64,000 nucleotides of DNA from an uncultured Dehalococcoidia bacterium (lineage in GTDB: Bacteria; Chloroflexota; Dehalococcoidia; Lucifugimonadales; UBA3495), in NCBI GenBank assembly GCA_951812625.1, contig CATOSP010000002.1, positions 1,156,880 through 1,220,879 of the forward strand, in the 5' to 3' direction. A program made the position numbers and the translations under genes. Under the pieces are notes generated by a model that was not told where the DNA came from, did not search any database, and saw nothing but the letters and a program-made list of their open reading frames with translations. Shown in pieces: positions 37,067 to 47,157 of this stretch. The first letter of the stretch is position 1. Each line of letters starts with the position of its first letter.

Positions 37067-38056
37067 CTAGAGAGCGGCGAGGCCCGGGATTATAACGTCT
37101 CGGAAGGCGTCGACATCCTCCCTCGGCATGTCGTAGCCGCCCTCCTGGGTGTGGGTGGGAAAGATGAAGACGTGGTCGATCCCCGATTCTGCCTTCGCCC
37201 TCCGCAGCCGCGCCAGGCACTCGTCGGGCGTGCCGAAGAGGCCGAAAGCATCGCAGATCGCCTCAGCCTGGGAGTCGCTGATGTTTTCCGGCACGAAATC
37301 GTCGGATAGGTCGATGCCTGCCTCCCGCAGCCAGACGAGGTTGGAGTTGCTGGGGTACTTCAGGTACGGCTGGTCGGGCCGGAACCACTGCTGCGGAAAG
37401 CGTCGGGCGGCCGGGCCGTCATCCGACACGGTGGTCGGGGTGATGAAGATCGTCTGAAATCCGTCGAGGCTGCGCCCGGCTCGCGCTGCTCCGGCTTCCA
37501 GGCGTAGGCGTGCCGCTTCCACTGCCTTGGGGTGCAAGCTGACCAACAGCAACGCGCCGTCCGCAACCTCCCCTGCCAACTCCACCATCCGCGGGCCGGA
37601 GGCGGTCATGAATATCGGCGTCGGCCGGTCGCTCAAGTTGCGCAGACGGGTCTCCACCCCGTTGAACTCCAGGCGCTCGCCCCGCAGCAGCCGTCGAATG
37701 GTCAGGATGGCCTGCCGCATGGCCTCCACCGTGGCCCGGGGCTTACCGATGTTGCCCACGGACAGGTATCCGGGGCCGACTGTCAGGCGCACCCGCTCCG
37801 GTGCGATCTCCTCCAGCGAGTGGGCCAGCGACGCCAGCACCATGGGATGCCGCGTTACCGGGTTGGTCGTCGCCGGGTAGAGGGTGAGCCGCGATGACCG
37901 CTCCGCTGCCAGTGCCAGCGTGAGGAAGACGTCCCTCCCGCTGTGTTGGTGGTCATGCACGCCAACCCCGGAAAAGCCCGCGGCCTCACATCCGGCGATG
38001 AAGTCGGCGGTCTCCCTGACGGGCAGGCCGACGGGTACCCTGATATCCACCTTCAT
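37067..38056 (-). CDS. LLM-class flavin-dependent oxidoreductase 1
   Basis: This 329-residue protein has the luciferase-like TIM-barrel wording: FIAGCEAAGFSGVGVHDHQHSGRDVF, LYPATTNPVTRHPMVLASLAHSLEEI, VRLTVGPGYLSV and PIFMTASGPRMVELAGEVADGALL. It resembles the F420-dependent, methylene-H4MPT-reductase-like branch rather than the alkanal-type paralogues further right. The substrate is unknown. It lies 51 bp downstream of an NMT1-like binding-protein gene on the same strand, so the two may share a transcript. Confidence 0.85.
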   Translation of the reverse strand: MKVDIRVPVGLPVRETADFIAGCEAAGFSGVGVHDHQHSGRDVFLTLALAAERSSRLTLYPATTNPVTRHPMVLASLAHSLEEIAPERVRLTVGPGYLSVGNIGKPRATVEAMRQAILTIRRLLRGERLEFNGVETRLRNLSDRPTPIFMTASGPRMVELAGEVADGALLLVSLHPKAVEAARLRLEAGAARAGRSLDGFQTIFITPTTVSDDGPAARRFPQQWFRPDQPYLKYPSNSNLVWLREAGIDLSDDFVPENISDSQAEAICDAFGLFGTPDECLARLRRAKAESGIDHVFIFPTHTQEGGYDMPREDVDAFRDVIIPGLAAL

Positions 38057-38107
38057 TCAACTCTCCGTGATGGTGTTGATTCCCGGTATAGGTACGGGCG
38101 GCGTCTC

Positions 38108-39031
38108 CTATTCAGACCACAGAGGGGCGAACCGGGTCGCCACCACCTGCTCGTAGGCGACCTCGCCCGAGAGCGAACCGAGGCTCCGGCAGAACTGGTT
38201 CAGGCCATCAACCGAGTCCGAAGTAATTCCTGCTGTGTAGTAGGGAGCGTCCCGCCGAACCACGTCCTCGATCAGTGCCGCCTCGCCGGGCGGGAACAAC
38301 CGGCGTCCCACCTCAGCGGCCCGCGACGGGTCGGCCCGCAGTGCCCGTTGAGCCTCTAGCACCGCTCGCACTGCGCCTTCCGCTGTGGCGGGAGAGTCAT
38401 CGATCAGCCGGTCGGTGGCGACCAGTGCCGCAAAGGTGTAGTCCCTCGCCGCCGCTGGGCCCAGGCCCTGGCGAGGGTCCAACACCACCTCGCCGATTCC
38501 GCTGCGCACTGAGACCTCGGCCCCCATGGCATTGGCCCAGAACCCATCGATCACTCCGTCCTCAAGCGCTTTGGCGGCATGAACGCCGAAGGACACGCCG
38601 GGCTCGCCGCTGCCGGGCACCGGAGTCAGGTCCACGCTGTCCCTTGCCAGGTCGATGTCCGCCTCCGCCAGCATCCTTCGCAATGCGGCGTCGGGGCCTG
38701 GGGCTACTCCGATGCGCAGGCCCTTGACCGCCGAAACGTCCCCTGGCATGACCCGCAGGCTGGAACGCAGCACCAGCACCCAGAAAGTGTGCTGGGACAG
38801 CGCGGCCAGCAGCTTTGCGCCCTGCCAGCCGGGAAAGGCCGACAGCGTGGCATGGGCGGGACCGGCGACGAGGTCGGTGCTGCCATCTCGCAGGGCTTCC
38901 ATGGCCCTCCCTATAGGGAAGACCATGTCCAGCTCCATGTCTATTCCCTGGTCCCGGAAGAACCCCAGCTCCACGGCGGCCACCGCCGGGAAGTAGGAGT
39001 TGGATACCAGGTCGGGTACCGCGATGCGCAT
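38108..39031 (-). CDS. NMT1/SsuA-like ABC transporter substrate-binding protein
   Basis: This 307-residue protein has the periplasmic-binding-protein fold of the NMT1/THI5 group: NSYFPAVAAVELGFFRDQGIDMELDMV, GSTDLVAGPAHATLSAF, KGLRIGVAPGPDAALRRML and DGFWANAMGAEV. Relatives bind thiamine precursors, sulfonates or similar small molecules. No signal peptide is visible from the ATG at 39031, so it may be cytoplasmic or its N-terminus is mis-set. No ABC ATPase or permease is nearby. Confidence 0.78.
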   Translation of the reverse strand: MRIAVPDLVSNSYFPAVAAVELGFFRDQGIDMELDMVFPIGRAMEALRDGSTDLVAGPAHATLSAFPGWQGAKLLAALSQHTFWVLVLRSSLRVMPGDVSAVKGLRIGVAPGPDAALRRMLAEADIDLARDSVDLTPVPGSGEPGVSFGVHAAKALEDGVIDGFWANAMGAEVSVRSGIGEVVLDPRQGLGPAAARDYTFAALVATDRLIDDSPATAEGAVRAVLEAQRALRADPSRAAEVGRRLFPPGEAALIEDVVRRDAPYYTAGITSDSVDGLNQFCRSLGSLSGEVAYEQVVATRFAPLWSE

Positions 39032-39786
39032 CTGACTGTTCTCCTGGTCCTCGGAAGAATGGTAACAGCGCGAAGATTCTGGGAGTTTCCATGGCTGTTC
39101 CTTACAAACCCAATGCTCCCAGTTTGGGGTGTTCGCCGCGAGCTGGGAATAAGAACTCTAAGCTCTCCACCTCCCTCATCCTTGCAACGAACGCTCTCTG
39201 CACTTCAGGGCTATATGGAGACCATATCTCCCAATGGTTGTCTAATGGCTTGGTCTGCCTCTTCTTGTCCCGAATGGATACGTTGTTGCCGTAACCTCTG
39301 CCAATTGGCCCCTAACTTTTGGCGAGTTTCTCTGAAAACCGATTCATCTTTATCGAATTTATGCTGCAATCAGGGGTTGTATTCCTGTGTGGACGAGTAA
39401 AGTGTACCCACCTCAACCTCATTCCGCACCGGGGCTTGGAGAACTTCGACGCCCCGGTTCTCCAGCGATCTAGCCTGTCGTTGGGCACGGGCGTCGTAAC
39501 TACTACTTGAACCACCGGAGCACCCGAAATAGGCTATCGCAAATAGGCATGTTAGGGAGATACCCTCCTATCGCTTGCAGGGAGTCCAGGATGTTTACGT
39601 CGCCCACGCCCTCCATAACGTTGACGGAGCGCGACCTGTCAAGGAGTGGCAACTCAACTTCATTTCCCGCCAAAGGCTGGTCGCAACGGAGTCGGATTGA
39701 ATAAATCAAGGACAGTGCCAAGTTTACCACCGGCGTCGCGTCCAGTATCCTGTGCGGGACGTCCGCCTGGTTGGAACAGGAGTGGA
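39032..39786. other. Gene-free stretch
   Basis: Only short frames without family resemblance were seen on either strand. The stretch separates the minus-strand binding-protein gene from the plus-strand amidase and should hold both promoters, but no convincing boxes were found. Confidence 0.4.
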
Positions 39787-41187
39787 ATGATGCCCGATAC
39801 GCCATTGCATTACCAGACCATTATGGAGGTAGGCGCCCGCCTCCGGTCGAGAGAGATTTCGCCCGTCGAACTGACACAGACGATCCTTGATCGCATCGAG
39901 ACCCTGGACGGCGATCTGAAGAGCTACGCCACGGTGATGACCGACTCAGCCATGGCGTCGGCCCGCGCCGCCGAGGCGGAGATCGCCGCTGGCAATTACC
40001 GCGGCCGTCTCCACGGGGTGCCCATCGCCGTCAAGGACCTATGCTTCACCACCGGCGTGGCCACCATGGGCGGCACGAAGGTGCTCCGGGACTTTGTGCC
40101 CGGGTTCGACGGCACGGTCGTGCGGAAACTCAACGCCGCCGGCGCAGTGATTCTCGGGAAGCTGAACCTCACCGAAGGGGCCATGGCCGGCTACAACCCG
40201 GAGTTCGACATTCCACTCAACCCCTGGGGCGCAGACCGGTGGTCCGGCGCATCTTCCAGCGGCTCCGGAGTAGCCACGGCCGCCGGGCTTTGCTACGGCT
40301 CTCTTGGCAGCGACACGGGCGGCTCCATCAGGTTCCCCTCAGCTGCCTGCGGGACCGTCGGCATCAAGCCCACATGGGGCAGGGTGAGCCGCTACGGCGT
40401 GCTGGCGTTGGCCGAGTCTCTGGACCACGTGGGCCCCATGACCCGAAGTGCCGCCGATGCCGGCGTCATGTTGCAGGTCATCTCGGGTCACGATCCCAAC
40501 GACCCCACGTCGCTGGCCGCTCTGGTGCCCAACATGCTGCACGGGCTGGACGAGCGAGTGCAGGGAGTACGTATCGGCGTTGACGAGCGGTACATCGGCG
40601 ACGGAGTGGACTCCGAACTGGCAACGGCGGTGATGGAGGGCGCTCGCCTGCTGGAAGGCCTGGGCGCGAGACTGATGCCGGTGCGGATGCCAGACACCGA
40701 GCCGTTCTCCCGCGCTTGGGGGGTGCTGTGCTCAGCGGAGGCGGCAGCAGCCCATAGCGAGACCTTCCCCTCGCGTGCCGACGAATACGGCCCCTGGTTC
40801 CGTGGCTGGCTGGAGAAGGGGTCGAGCTACAGCGCAGTAGACTACGCCATCGCCAACTACGCCAGGCTGGCCTGCAACGGGTCCCTGCACGAGATTCTCG
40901 ACGGTGTCGATGTGCTGGTCTGCCCTTCCACGACCACGCCCCCGGGACGGGTCACGCAGGAAGCGCTCTACGGCCCTATGGAAGAGGATGATTGGACCTG
41001 GGGCCGGTTCACCATCCCCTACGACTTCAGCGGTGCGCCCACCATATCGCTGCCCTGCGGCCTGAACGGCGAGGGCCTGCCCCTCAGCATCCAGTTCGTT
41101 GGCAAGCGCCTGACCGAGCCGCTCCTCGTCCAGATAGGCCACGCCTACGAAGAAGCCACGCAGCACCGGCTCCAGCCGCCGCTGTAG
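39787..41187 (+). CDS. Amidase signature family amidohydrolase
   Basis: The start is at ATG 39787 or the adjacent ATG 39790; AGGAG at 39778-39782 fits the second slightly better. The 466-residue enzyme has the Ser-cisSer-Lys triad: Lys in GVPIAVKDL, cis-Ser in GSDTGGSIRFP, and Ser preceded by the Gly/Ser-rich WSGASSSGSGVA. The family hydrolyses amides, including Gln in GatA. No GatB or GatC is nearby, so a catabolic amidase is more likely than the tRNA amidotransferase subunit. Confidence 0.9.
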   Translation: MMPDTPLHYQTIMEVGARLRSREISPVELTQTILDRIETLDGDLKSYATVMTDSAMASARAAEAEIAAGNYRGRLHGVPIAVKDLCFTTGVATMGGTKVLRDFVPGFDGTVVRKLNAAGAVILGKLNLTEGAMAGYNPEFDIPLNPWGADRWSGASSSGSGVATAAGLCYGSLGSDTGGSIRFPSAACGTVGIKPTWGRVSRYGVLALAESLDHVGPMTRSAADAGVMLQVISGHDPNDPTSLAALVPNMLHGLDERVQGVRIGVDERYIGDGVDSELATAVMEGARLLEGLGARLMPVRMPDTEPFSRAWGVLCSAEAAAAHSETFPSRADEYGPWFRGWLEKGSSYSAVDYAIANYARLACNGSLHEILDGVDVLVCPSTTTPPGRVTQEALYGPMEEDDWTWGRFTIPYDFSGAPTISLPCGLNGEGLPLSIQFVGKRLTEPLLVQIGHAYEEATQHRLQPPL

Positions 41188-41248
41188 TGGCGTGCTGCAA
41201 AGTCCTTCTCTTTTTGGATGGTGTGTGACAATCATAGGGCACGCGACC

Positions 41249-41276
41249 CGTCATTCCCGCTTTCGCAGGAATCCAA
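41249..41276. repeat. REP-like palindrome
   Basis: TCATTCCCGC-TTTC-GCAGGAATCC at 41251-41274 forms an 8-bp stem with one G-T mismatch (ATTCCCGC 41253-41260, GCAGGAAT 41265-41272). It resembles the palindrome at 28752-28778. Confidence 0.55.
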
Positions 41277-41454
41277 GGCTTCTATACGAAAAAGGGCAGG
41301 CCAGTCACCGAAGGGGAGGGGCAGACCCTACTGCCTCGAAAGTGGGGGGCGGCGCTCTCACTCCCACCCTAACCCTGCCACTAGGAGGCAACGAGACTTA
41401 TGAGATTGTTTCCAGGTCAAAGTTTCCCACATCCATTAAGAGGGGGTACACGAC

Positions 41455-42543
41455 ATGACCACTTCCTCCCGTCCTACCGGATTGCTGCGCTACCATCCGC
41501 CAGCCGCGTACAGGGGGTACACGCTCTTCTCGGCCAACGGCGGGGACGACGCCTACCTGATTGACATGGAGGGCAACTTTGTCCATCGCTGGCACTATCC
41601 GGGAGGCATTGCCTACGGTTACCTGCTGGACAACGGGAACCTTCTCTTCCGCGACCTGGGCTCCAGGCCGCCGGGGGCCGACCACATCCGGGAAATCGAC
41701 TGGGAGAGCGGGCTGGTCTGGGAGCATTACGACCCAACGCTCCGCCGGCACAGCCGCCTTCCCAACGGCAACAACCTGTTCCTGATGCAGCGTGACAGGA
41801 TTTCCGCCGAGTTGACGCGGCATGTCCGGGGCGGCTTCGCTGGGCCCAACGATCCGGATGAGATGTTAAGCGACCAGGTCGTGGAGGTCGCGCCTGATAG
41901 CACCGAGTTGAACGTGTGGCGGTCCGCGGAACACTTGGACCCGAAGACGGAGGTCATCTGCCCCTTGGAATCCCGTGATGCGTGGGGTGGCGCCAACGAC
42001 CTCACGTCGTCACCCGACGGCACTACCTTCCTGATCAGCTTCCGCATCCTCGACGCTGTGGCGCTGGTGGATCGGGCGTCCGGAGAAATCACCTGGAAAT
42101 GGGGGCAGGGTATCATCTCTCACCAGCACCATCCCACCTACCTTCAGAACGGAAACGTGCTGCTGCTGGACAACGGCTCCCACCGACGGGGGCTCAGTTA
42201 CTCCCGGGTCCTGGAGGTGGACCCGTCCACCAGCCAGATCGTTTGGCAGTACGAGGGCCTGCCGCGGGTCTCCTTCTTCACCCACTTCACCGGCGGGGCC
42301 CAGCGCCTTCCCAATAGCAATACCCTGATCACCGAGGGCATGACCGGCAGGCTGTTCGAAGTCACCCCGGCCAACGAAATAGTGTGGGAGTTCGTCAGTC
42401 CCTTTGTTGCTCCCACCCAGTTCGGCATGGCCAACGGCATCTTCCGGGCCCACCGCTACGGCCCTGACCACCCAGCCCTGCAGGGGAAGGAGCTGGACCC
42501 GGATTGGCTGGGCAATCTCAACCGGGTGTACGGGAGTGGGTGA
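41455..42543 (+). CDS. Arylsulfotransferase (ASST)-family beta-propeller protein
   Basis: This 362-residue protein shows repeated propeller blades with motifs GYTLFSANGGDDAYLIDMEGNFVHRW, GYLLDNGNLLFRDLG, SHQHHPTYLQNGNVLLLDNG and RLPNSNTLITEGMTGRLFEV. These are typical of ASST/PQQ-like enzymes that move sulfate between aryl groups through a histidine. Most characterised members are periplasmic; this one starts MTTSSRPTGLLRYH with no signal peptide, so a cytoplasmic role is possible. The donor and acceptor are unknown. Confidence 0.8.
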   Translation: MTTSSRPTGLLRYHPPAAYRGYTLFSANGGDDAYLIDMEGNFVHRWHYPGGIAYGYLLDNGNLLFRDLGSRPPGADHIREIDWESGLVWEHYDPTLRRHSRLPNGNNLFLMQRDRISAELTRHVRGGFAGPNDPDEMLSDQVVEVAPDSTELNVWRSAEHLDPKTEVICPLESRDAWGGANDLTSSPDGTTFLISFRILDAVALVDRASGEITWKWGQGIISHQHHPTYLQNGNVLLLDNGSHRRGLSYSRVLEVDPSTSQIVWQYEGLPRVSFFTHFTGGAQRLPNSNTLITEGMTGRLFEVTPANEIVWEFVSPFVAPTQFGMANGIFRAHRYGPDHPALQGKELDPDWLGNLNRVYGSG

Positions 42544-42946
42544 GTCCTGCGCTTCGAATTGACCATCCGAAGCCCGCCTCCTGAGATGCCGCCAAAACTG
42601 GAGTGAACCCCAGGATTTGTAGAGGTCGGAGGTTCCCGTGCCAAGGAACGAGCACCTCCTCTACTCTGTGTCCTCCCTCACCCGTCTCCAGGCACACCGC
42701 TGGGGAGTAGCCGGGCTTCTCGCTATGGCGGAGGCTGCTCGAACATCAAGGCTGTCCAGAAACTCTCCGGGTCCAACGCATTCCTGGATTCGGCTGGTGC
42801 CGGAAAGACGGGCAAGGGTGGATACGCAGAAAATCGAAAGCCCTTGCCTGACTCGCTGACTGACTGGATGTCATGCGGCAGTTGGTTGTACACTCGGAGC
42901 GTCCGGCCGGAGGGCTGGCAAGCTGTTTGGGAGGACCCTGAGAAGC
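42544..42946. other. Gene-free stretch
   Basis: No supportable gene, RNA or repeat was recognised between the arylsulfotransferase-family gene and the hydrolase. Confidence 0.4.
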
Positions 42947-43801
42947 GTGTGCAAATCGCAGCCCTGGAGCAAGTCTGTCAAAGTGTGCGATATCAACATG
43001 CGGTACGCCGACTGGGGCGGGGAAGGCCCCTTGCTGCTGATGTTGCACGGGGCGATGCGGACATCGCGCAGTTGGGACGCGGTGGCCCGCGCCCTGCGAG
43101 AAGAGTATCACGTCATCTCCCTGGACGCGAGGGGGCACGGGGACAGCGATTGGACCCAGCGAGGCTACAGGTTCACCAACAGGGTCGAGGACATTCGTGC
43201 CTTCTGCCGCGAGCTGGACATCAGGGATGCGACCGCCGTGGGGCACTCTAACGGCGCTGTTGTCTTCGCCATGCTTGCAGACAAGCATCCCGAATTCTTC
43301 CGGGGACTCGTCCTCCTGGAACCGATGCTTGTGGTTGGGGAGACGCCCGGAGAACTCCCCCCGCCCCGGCGTACCGGCCGCCGCCGCAGGACCTGGTCAG
43401 ACCGCGATGAGTTGCGCGAATACCTCAAGCAGCACCCAGCCACCAGGGGATGGAGGGAGGACGTGATCCTGGATGTCGTTGACCTGGAAACGGTGGAGCT
43501 CGCCAACGGCAGAATCGACATGAAATGGTCGCCAGACACCCTCAACATAGATGACCGCCAGGGAGAACGCTTCGACTTGAGGCCCATCCTCAGTGCCACA
43601 GGGCTGCCGACCCTGTTTGTCGCCAGCCAGCAGCGAGCGTCCAGGTTCGCCGACGTCCAACCCATCGCCGCCGCGACCCCCAACTTCCACTTCACAACCG
43701 TCAACAATACCGGCCACAACATGTACATGGAGCGTCCGGATGCCGTGGCGGCTCTCATCGCGTCCTTCCTGAGCGGCAACGCCGTCCCCGGCGTGGTCTG
43801 A
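42947..43801 (+). CDS. Alpha/beta hydrolase
   Basis: This 284-residue protein has the hydrolase core: oxyanion region LLMLHGAMRTSRSW, strand-turn SLDARGHGDSDW, nucleophile elbow VGHSNGAVV (Ser) and late His in NNTGHNMYMERP. A lid between about 140 and 210 is rich in Arg. The general family includes esterases, C-C hydrolases and lactonases; the substrate cannot be told. A GTG start is assumed (42947) with GAGAAG close upstream. Confidence 0.82.
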   Translation: MCKSQPWSKSVKVCDINMRYADWGGEGPLLLMLHGAMRTSRSWDAVARALREEYHVISLDARGHGDSDWTQRGYRFTNRVEDIRAFCRELDIRDATAVGHSNGAVVFAMLADKHPEFFRGLVLLEPMLVVGETPGELPPPRRTGRRRRTWSDRDELREYLKQHPATRGWREDVILDVVDLETVELANGRIDMKWSPDTLNIDDRQGERFDLRPILSATGLPTLFVASQQRASRFADVQPIAAATPNFHFTTVNNTGHNMYMERPDAVAALIASFLSGNAVPGVV

Positions 43802-43837
43802 TCTCGTTCTTGGGTGCCTATCGTCCCAAGTCCGGGT

Positions 43838-44718
43838 GTGATCAGCTACCTTTCTTCTACGGCTGGGTGATCGCATTCGTCATGGCCTCAGTCGGGGCCG
43901 TGAGCATGGGCATGGAGTCGCTGAACTTCGGGTTGTTTACCAAGCCGATGGGCGACGGACTTCGTATTTGACTCGCTTATTTTGGCTGGGCCGGAGCCTG
44001 ACGCCGAGTCCGTTCCCCGCCGTGGCCTGCCCAGAGGGCCGGAGGGTCTTGTGGATCACCCGTGAGGCGATGCGGACCCTTTCCTTGTGGGGCCTGGTGG
44101 CCGCTTTCGGCATGGCGGCGTTGGCCACCGGTACGGTTGGGGTACACCGGACCCGCGTGTTTATGGACCGGGAGTTGGACCCAACCCTGGTCCCATTCGC
44201 CACGGCCTCGGACGCAATCGGCGCTGGGTTGGCAACTTTCGTCTTCGGGACCCTGGTCAAGCGTGTGTCAGCGAGAGCCTTGGGTGCAGTTCGCTTCGCC
44301 CGGTTGGGAATTGCCAGCGTGGTGACCACTTTCGCCGCAGACCCGCTCCTGAGGTTCGCGTCCATGGCGGTCTTTGGTCTCGACATCCTGGGAACGATTT
44401 TCCTCCAAGACTTCATCCGGGCGGTCTATTTCGGACGCCGGCACATAGGGAGCATCCAGGTGCGGTCAGGCCGGACAACTGACAATCGGCGGGATTGGCC
44501 CGCCCTTGGTCGGCTACGTCCATAACAGAACAGGCTCCTGCGGCTCCGTCTGGTGGGCTGGGGTAGTCCTGATGATCCTGTCCACGGCACTGCTTCTGGC
44601 CACGCCCGCTCCGGCAATGGACCGTCAGTCCCGCATCAACCCTTCCCCTGCCAATTACCTCGGCCGAGCGGACGTCGTCGAAGCGGGACTGGGCGGCAAG
44701 CACATTGGCGGCGGTTAG
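43838..44718 (+). pseudogene. Major facilitator transporter, decayed
   Basis: The first helix region FFYGWVIAFVMASVGAVSMGMESLNFGLFTKPM (about 43850-43965) ends in a stop. From 43968 another frame gives LSLWGLVAAFGMAALATGTVGVHRT and ATASDAIGAGLATFVFGTLVKRVSARALG, and a last frame GSVWWAGVVLMILSTALLLATP with a family-like end. At least two frame changes and missing helices make it a pseudogene. An intact MFS gene follows on the other strand. Confidence 0.72.
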
Positions 44719-45014
44719 CACGACTCAGAGATCATGACGCGCACGTGAGCGACTACCTGGCCAGGGCGGTTGACACAAGGCCCTGTCTGGCGAACAAACA
44801 TCTGTTTTCTGCTATCTATAGAGGCAGGGTCGGCTCAATGGAAATCAACTTGCCCTGGGGCTTTGCACGAAAAATCGAACCCTGCACGAACATATCAAGG
44901 GACAGACCTGACTAGGCCGCCCGAAGATTGGGGCTTCAATCATCCCGGACCACATCGTTCCGGAATACACAGGAAAGAAGGCCTCGACGCCATCGGTGCC
45001 TTGCAAAACGGTCG

Positions 45015-46187
45015 CTAACCTCCGGACTCCTGGATTCTGGGGCGGACAGCCACCACCACAACCAGCACCGCCGCCTCGGCTAGGATGATCCACATGAACG
45101 AGTCCGTGACCCAGGCGTCAATGGCCCAACCCCAGTAGAGCCCTAGGGATCTGCCCAGCAACACCAGGGAAATGCCCATCGACCCCACCCAGGTGACCAC
45201 GAGAGCCAGCTTGGCAAAGTGCCTCATCGGAAGGTAATCTGCCATCAGCACCCATGGAAGGCTGACCAGGCCGCCCCGGACCACCAACAGGATCAGCACA
45301 TCCGTGGCATCACCACCCGGCAGCCACAGGGATACTCCCGCTAGTAGAGACAGGGCCGCCAGCGCGATCAGCAACCAGCGTGCGGGAAAGTAGTCGGCGG
45401 CCATGCCCCAGAGCAGGCCGCCAATGCCGCCGGCCAAGGCAATGAACCGAAAGTCGGAGTCCAGACCAGCGCCAACCTGCTCCAGCTTGAAAGTCACCCA
45501 CCCAAGGCGGGTCGCCCCCGAGGTGACCATGATGGACGCCACCAGGTAAACGGCCGCCACCCAGGCCATGGTGAGTTTGGCCCCGGGAACAGCCAGCGTC
45601 TCCTTGAGGGTCAACCCATCTCCATAGCGTCCAGTGAACCATCGGGGGAGGAGCAGAAAGAGCAATGCCCCTCCTGCGAGGACCGTGGCAGCGGCCAACC
45701 ACTGAGGAGGAATACTGATCCCCCATACGGCGACCGCTCCAACCCCCCATCTCATGTTGAACAACAGGCCCAGGGAGCCGATCAACGTCCCCTTGAACCG
45801 GGCGTACCCTTTCACGGCCACCGCATAGAAGATCAAAGACCCGACGAAAGCGCCGCCGACCCCGGCAAGGAAAACGTGGGTGACGGCCAATACGAAGCTG
45901 TCCGAGAGGGCCAGCAAGGGACCCAGAGCCAGGAACACGGTTCCGGCCGCCATCATCCCGTGGGGTGGGCCCCGGTCCACCCAGAACGCTGCTGCCACTG
46001 CAAACAGCGCTCCCAAGCCGCCCGCCGCCGTGCGCAGACCATACTGCACAGCGGTAAGGTCAAGCCGTCCGGAAGAAGACTCGCCCCAGATGCTTGAGGA
46101 CCCAGCATCCAGGAACAGGGCAGCCACCACCAACAGAAGCCCAAGCCTGAAGTCGGGGTGCCAAGTGGAAGGTGACATTCCAGCCAT
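45015..46187 (-). CDS. Major facilitator superfamily transporter
   Basis: This 390-residue protein has about twelve hydrophobic helices (for example LGLLLVVAALFLDAGSSSIWG, VFLALGPLLALSDSFVLAV, VLILLVVRGGLVSLPWVLMADYL) and a central cytoplasmic loop around 190. It is an intact member of the MFS; the substrate is not predictable. The adjacent pseudogene also encodes an MFS protein, on the opposite strand. Confidence 0.82.
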   Translation of the reverse strand: MAGMSPSTWHPDFRLGLLLVVAALFLDAGSSSIWGESSSGRLDLTAVQYGLRTAAGGLGALFAVAAAFWVDRGPPHGMMAAGTVFLALGPLLALSDSFVLAVTHVFLAGVGGAFVGSLIFYAVAVKGYARFKGTLIGSLGLLFNMRWGVGAVAVWGISIPPQWLAAATVLAGGALLFLLLPRWFTGRYGDGLTLKETLAVPGAKLTMAWVAAVYLVASIMVTSGATRLGWVTFKLEQVGAGLDSDFRFIALAGGIGGLLWGMAADYFPARWLLIALAALSLLAGVSLWLPGGDATDVLILLVVRGGLVSLPWVLMADYLPMRHFAKLALVVTWVGSMGISLVLLGRSLGLYWGWAIDAWVTDSFMWIILAEAAVLVVVVAVRPRIQESGG

Positions 46188-46704
46188 TATAACGATCCTC
46201 GTTAGTGGCTTCCGCCCTAGCGGAGCACCTCCGCCAACCTGCTAAACTTCCCGGCACCCGGCCAGCGGAGGGGAGACACAGAAACGCTCCGGCGCCGGGA
46301 GCGGGAATCAAAACAGAATTTGCATGAAAGATCGGAACAAGAACAAATTTTCTTGCAAAGCCGCCATCCCAGATCATAAGGAAGAGCGTCTCCAAGCAAG
46401 CAAGCCTGAATGCCACCATTGGGCTGGTGATGGCCTCCATAACCCTGACCAGAACAATTGAAAGGGACGCCAACGTTCGTTCTCGGACGAATGACAGTAG
46501 TGAGTGCTTCACCCGCTCTACTATGCGGTGGCGTCCCTTCTGCACGACGACTAACGAGTATAGGCTGCCGGAAGAACAAGCCCATGCACGAGAGAAGCTA
46601 TCTCACCTACCGCCGGTCAGCAAAGCCGGGATACATGCAGTGGCCGAAGTCCGGCAACTCCCCGATCAAGCACCAGGGGACGACAACAAACGACCTGTCA
46701 GTAC
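46188..46704. other. Gene-free stretch with a spaced inverted repeat
   Basis: No gene is supportable. A 10-bp perfect inverted repeat AGGGACGCCA (46463-46472) and TGGCGTCCCT (46529-46538), 56 nt apart, could be the ends of a very small element or an extended hairpin. Confidence 0.45.
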
Positions 46705-47157
46705 CTATGTTCCCAAAGGGAAAAGCTCTAGTAGCCTGGCTCTGCGGTACTCGAAGATTCGCCTCACCTCGCCGGCCACGAACATCCTGTTCACCAACCT
46801 GCCGCCGGGCACCCGGTAGGCCACGTCGTCAATCGCTAACGTTCCCTCCGCCGTCTCCTCGAAGATGTGCCTGTGGACCCACCGGCTGTATGGCCCATGC
46901 ACCTGCGTGTCTTCAAACCTGATGGGAGGTTCCCACTCCGTGATCTGACTCACCCATCTGACCGGTATCCCCCGCAACCGTATCCTGTAAGTAATCACCG
47001 TTCCAACCCCCATCTCAATGGGAAGCGGTGTCAGGATGTAGAAATGGAGCCAGGGCGGTGTCAGGATGTTCAGGGTCTCCGCTCTTGAGAAAAAATCGAA
47101 GATGTCCTGGCGCGGATGCCGGAGTAGCACACTGGATTGAACTCGAAAATCAGGCAT
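46705..47157 (-). CDS. SRPBCC (START-like) ligand-binding protein
   Basis: The start is ATG 47157, preceded by CGGAGAG about 8 nt upstream; a longer frame to 47445 has no support. The 150-residue protein matches the SRPBCC/polyketide-cyclase fold: SSVLLRHPRQDIFDFFSRAETLNILTPPW, ITYRIRLRGIPVRWVSQITEWEPP and HRHIFEETAEGTLAIDDVAYRVPGGRLVN. Such small proteins bind hydrophobic ligands or act in cell-division-inhibitor-like roles (YfcH-type). The ligand is unknown. Confidence 0.85.
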   Translation of the reverse strand: MPDFRVQSSVLLRHPRQDIFDFFSRAETLNILTPPWLHFYILTPLPIEMGVGTVITYRIRLRGIPVRWVSQITEWEPPIRFEDTQVHGPYSRWVHRHIFEETAEGTLAIDDVAYRVPGGRLVNRMFVAGEVRRIFEYRRARLLELFPLGT

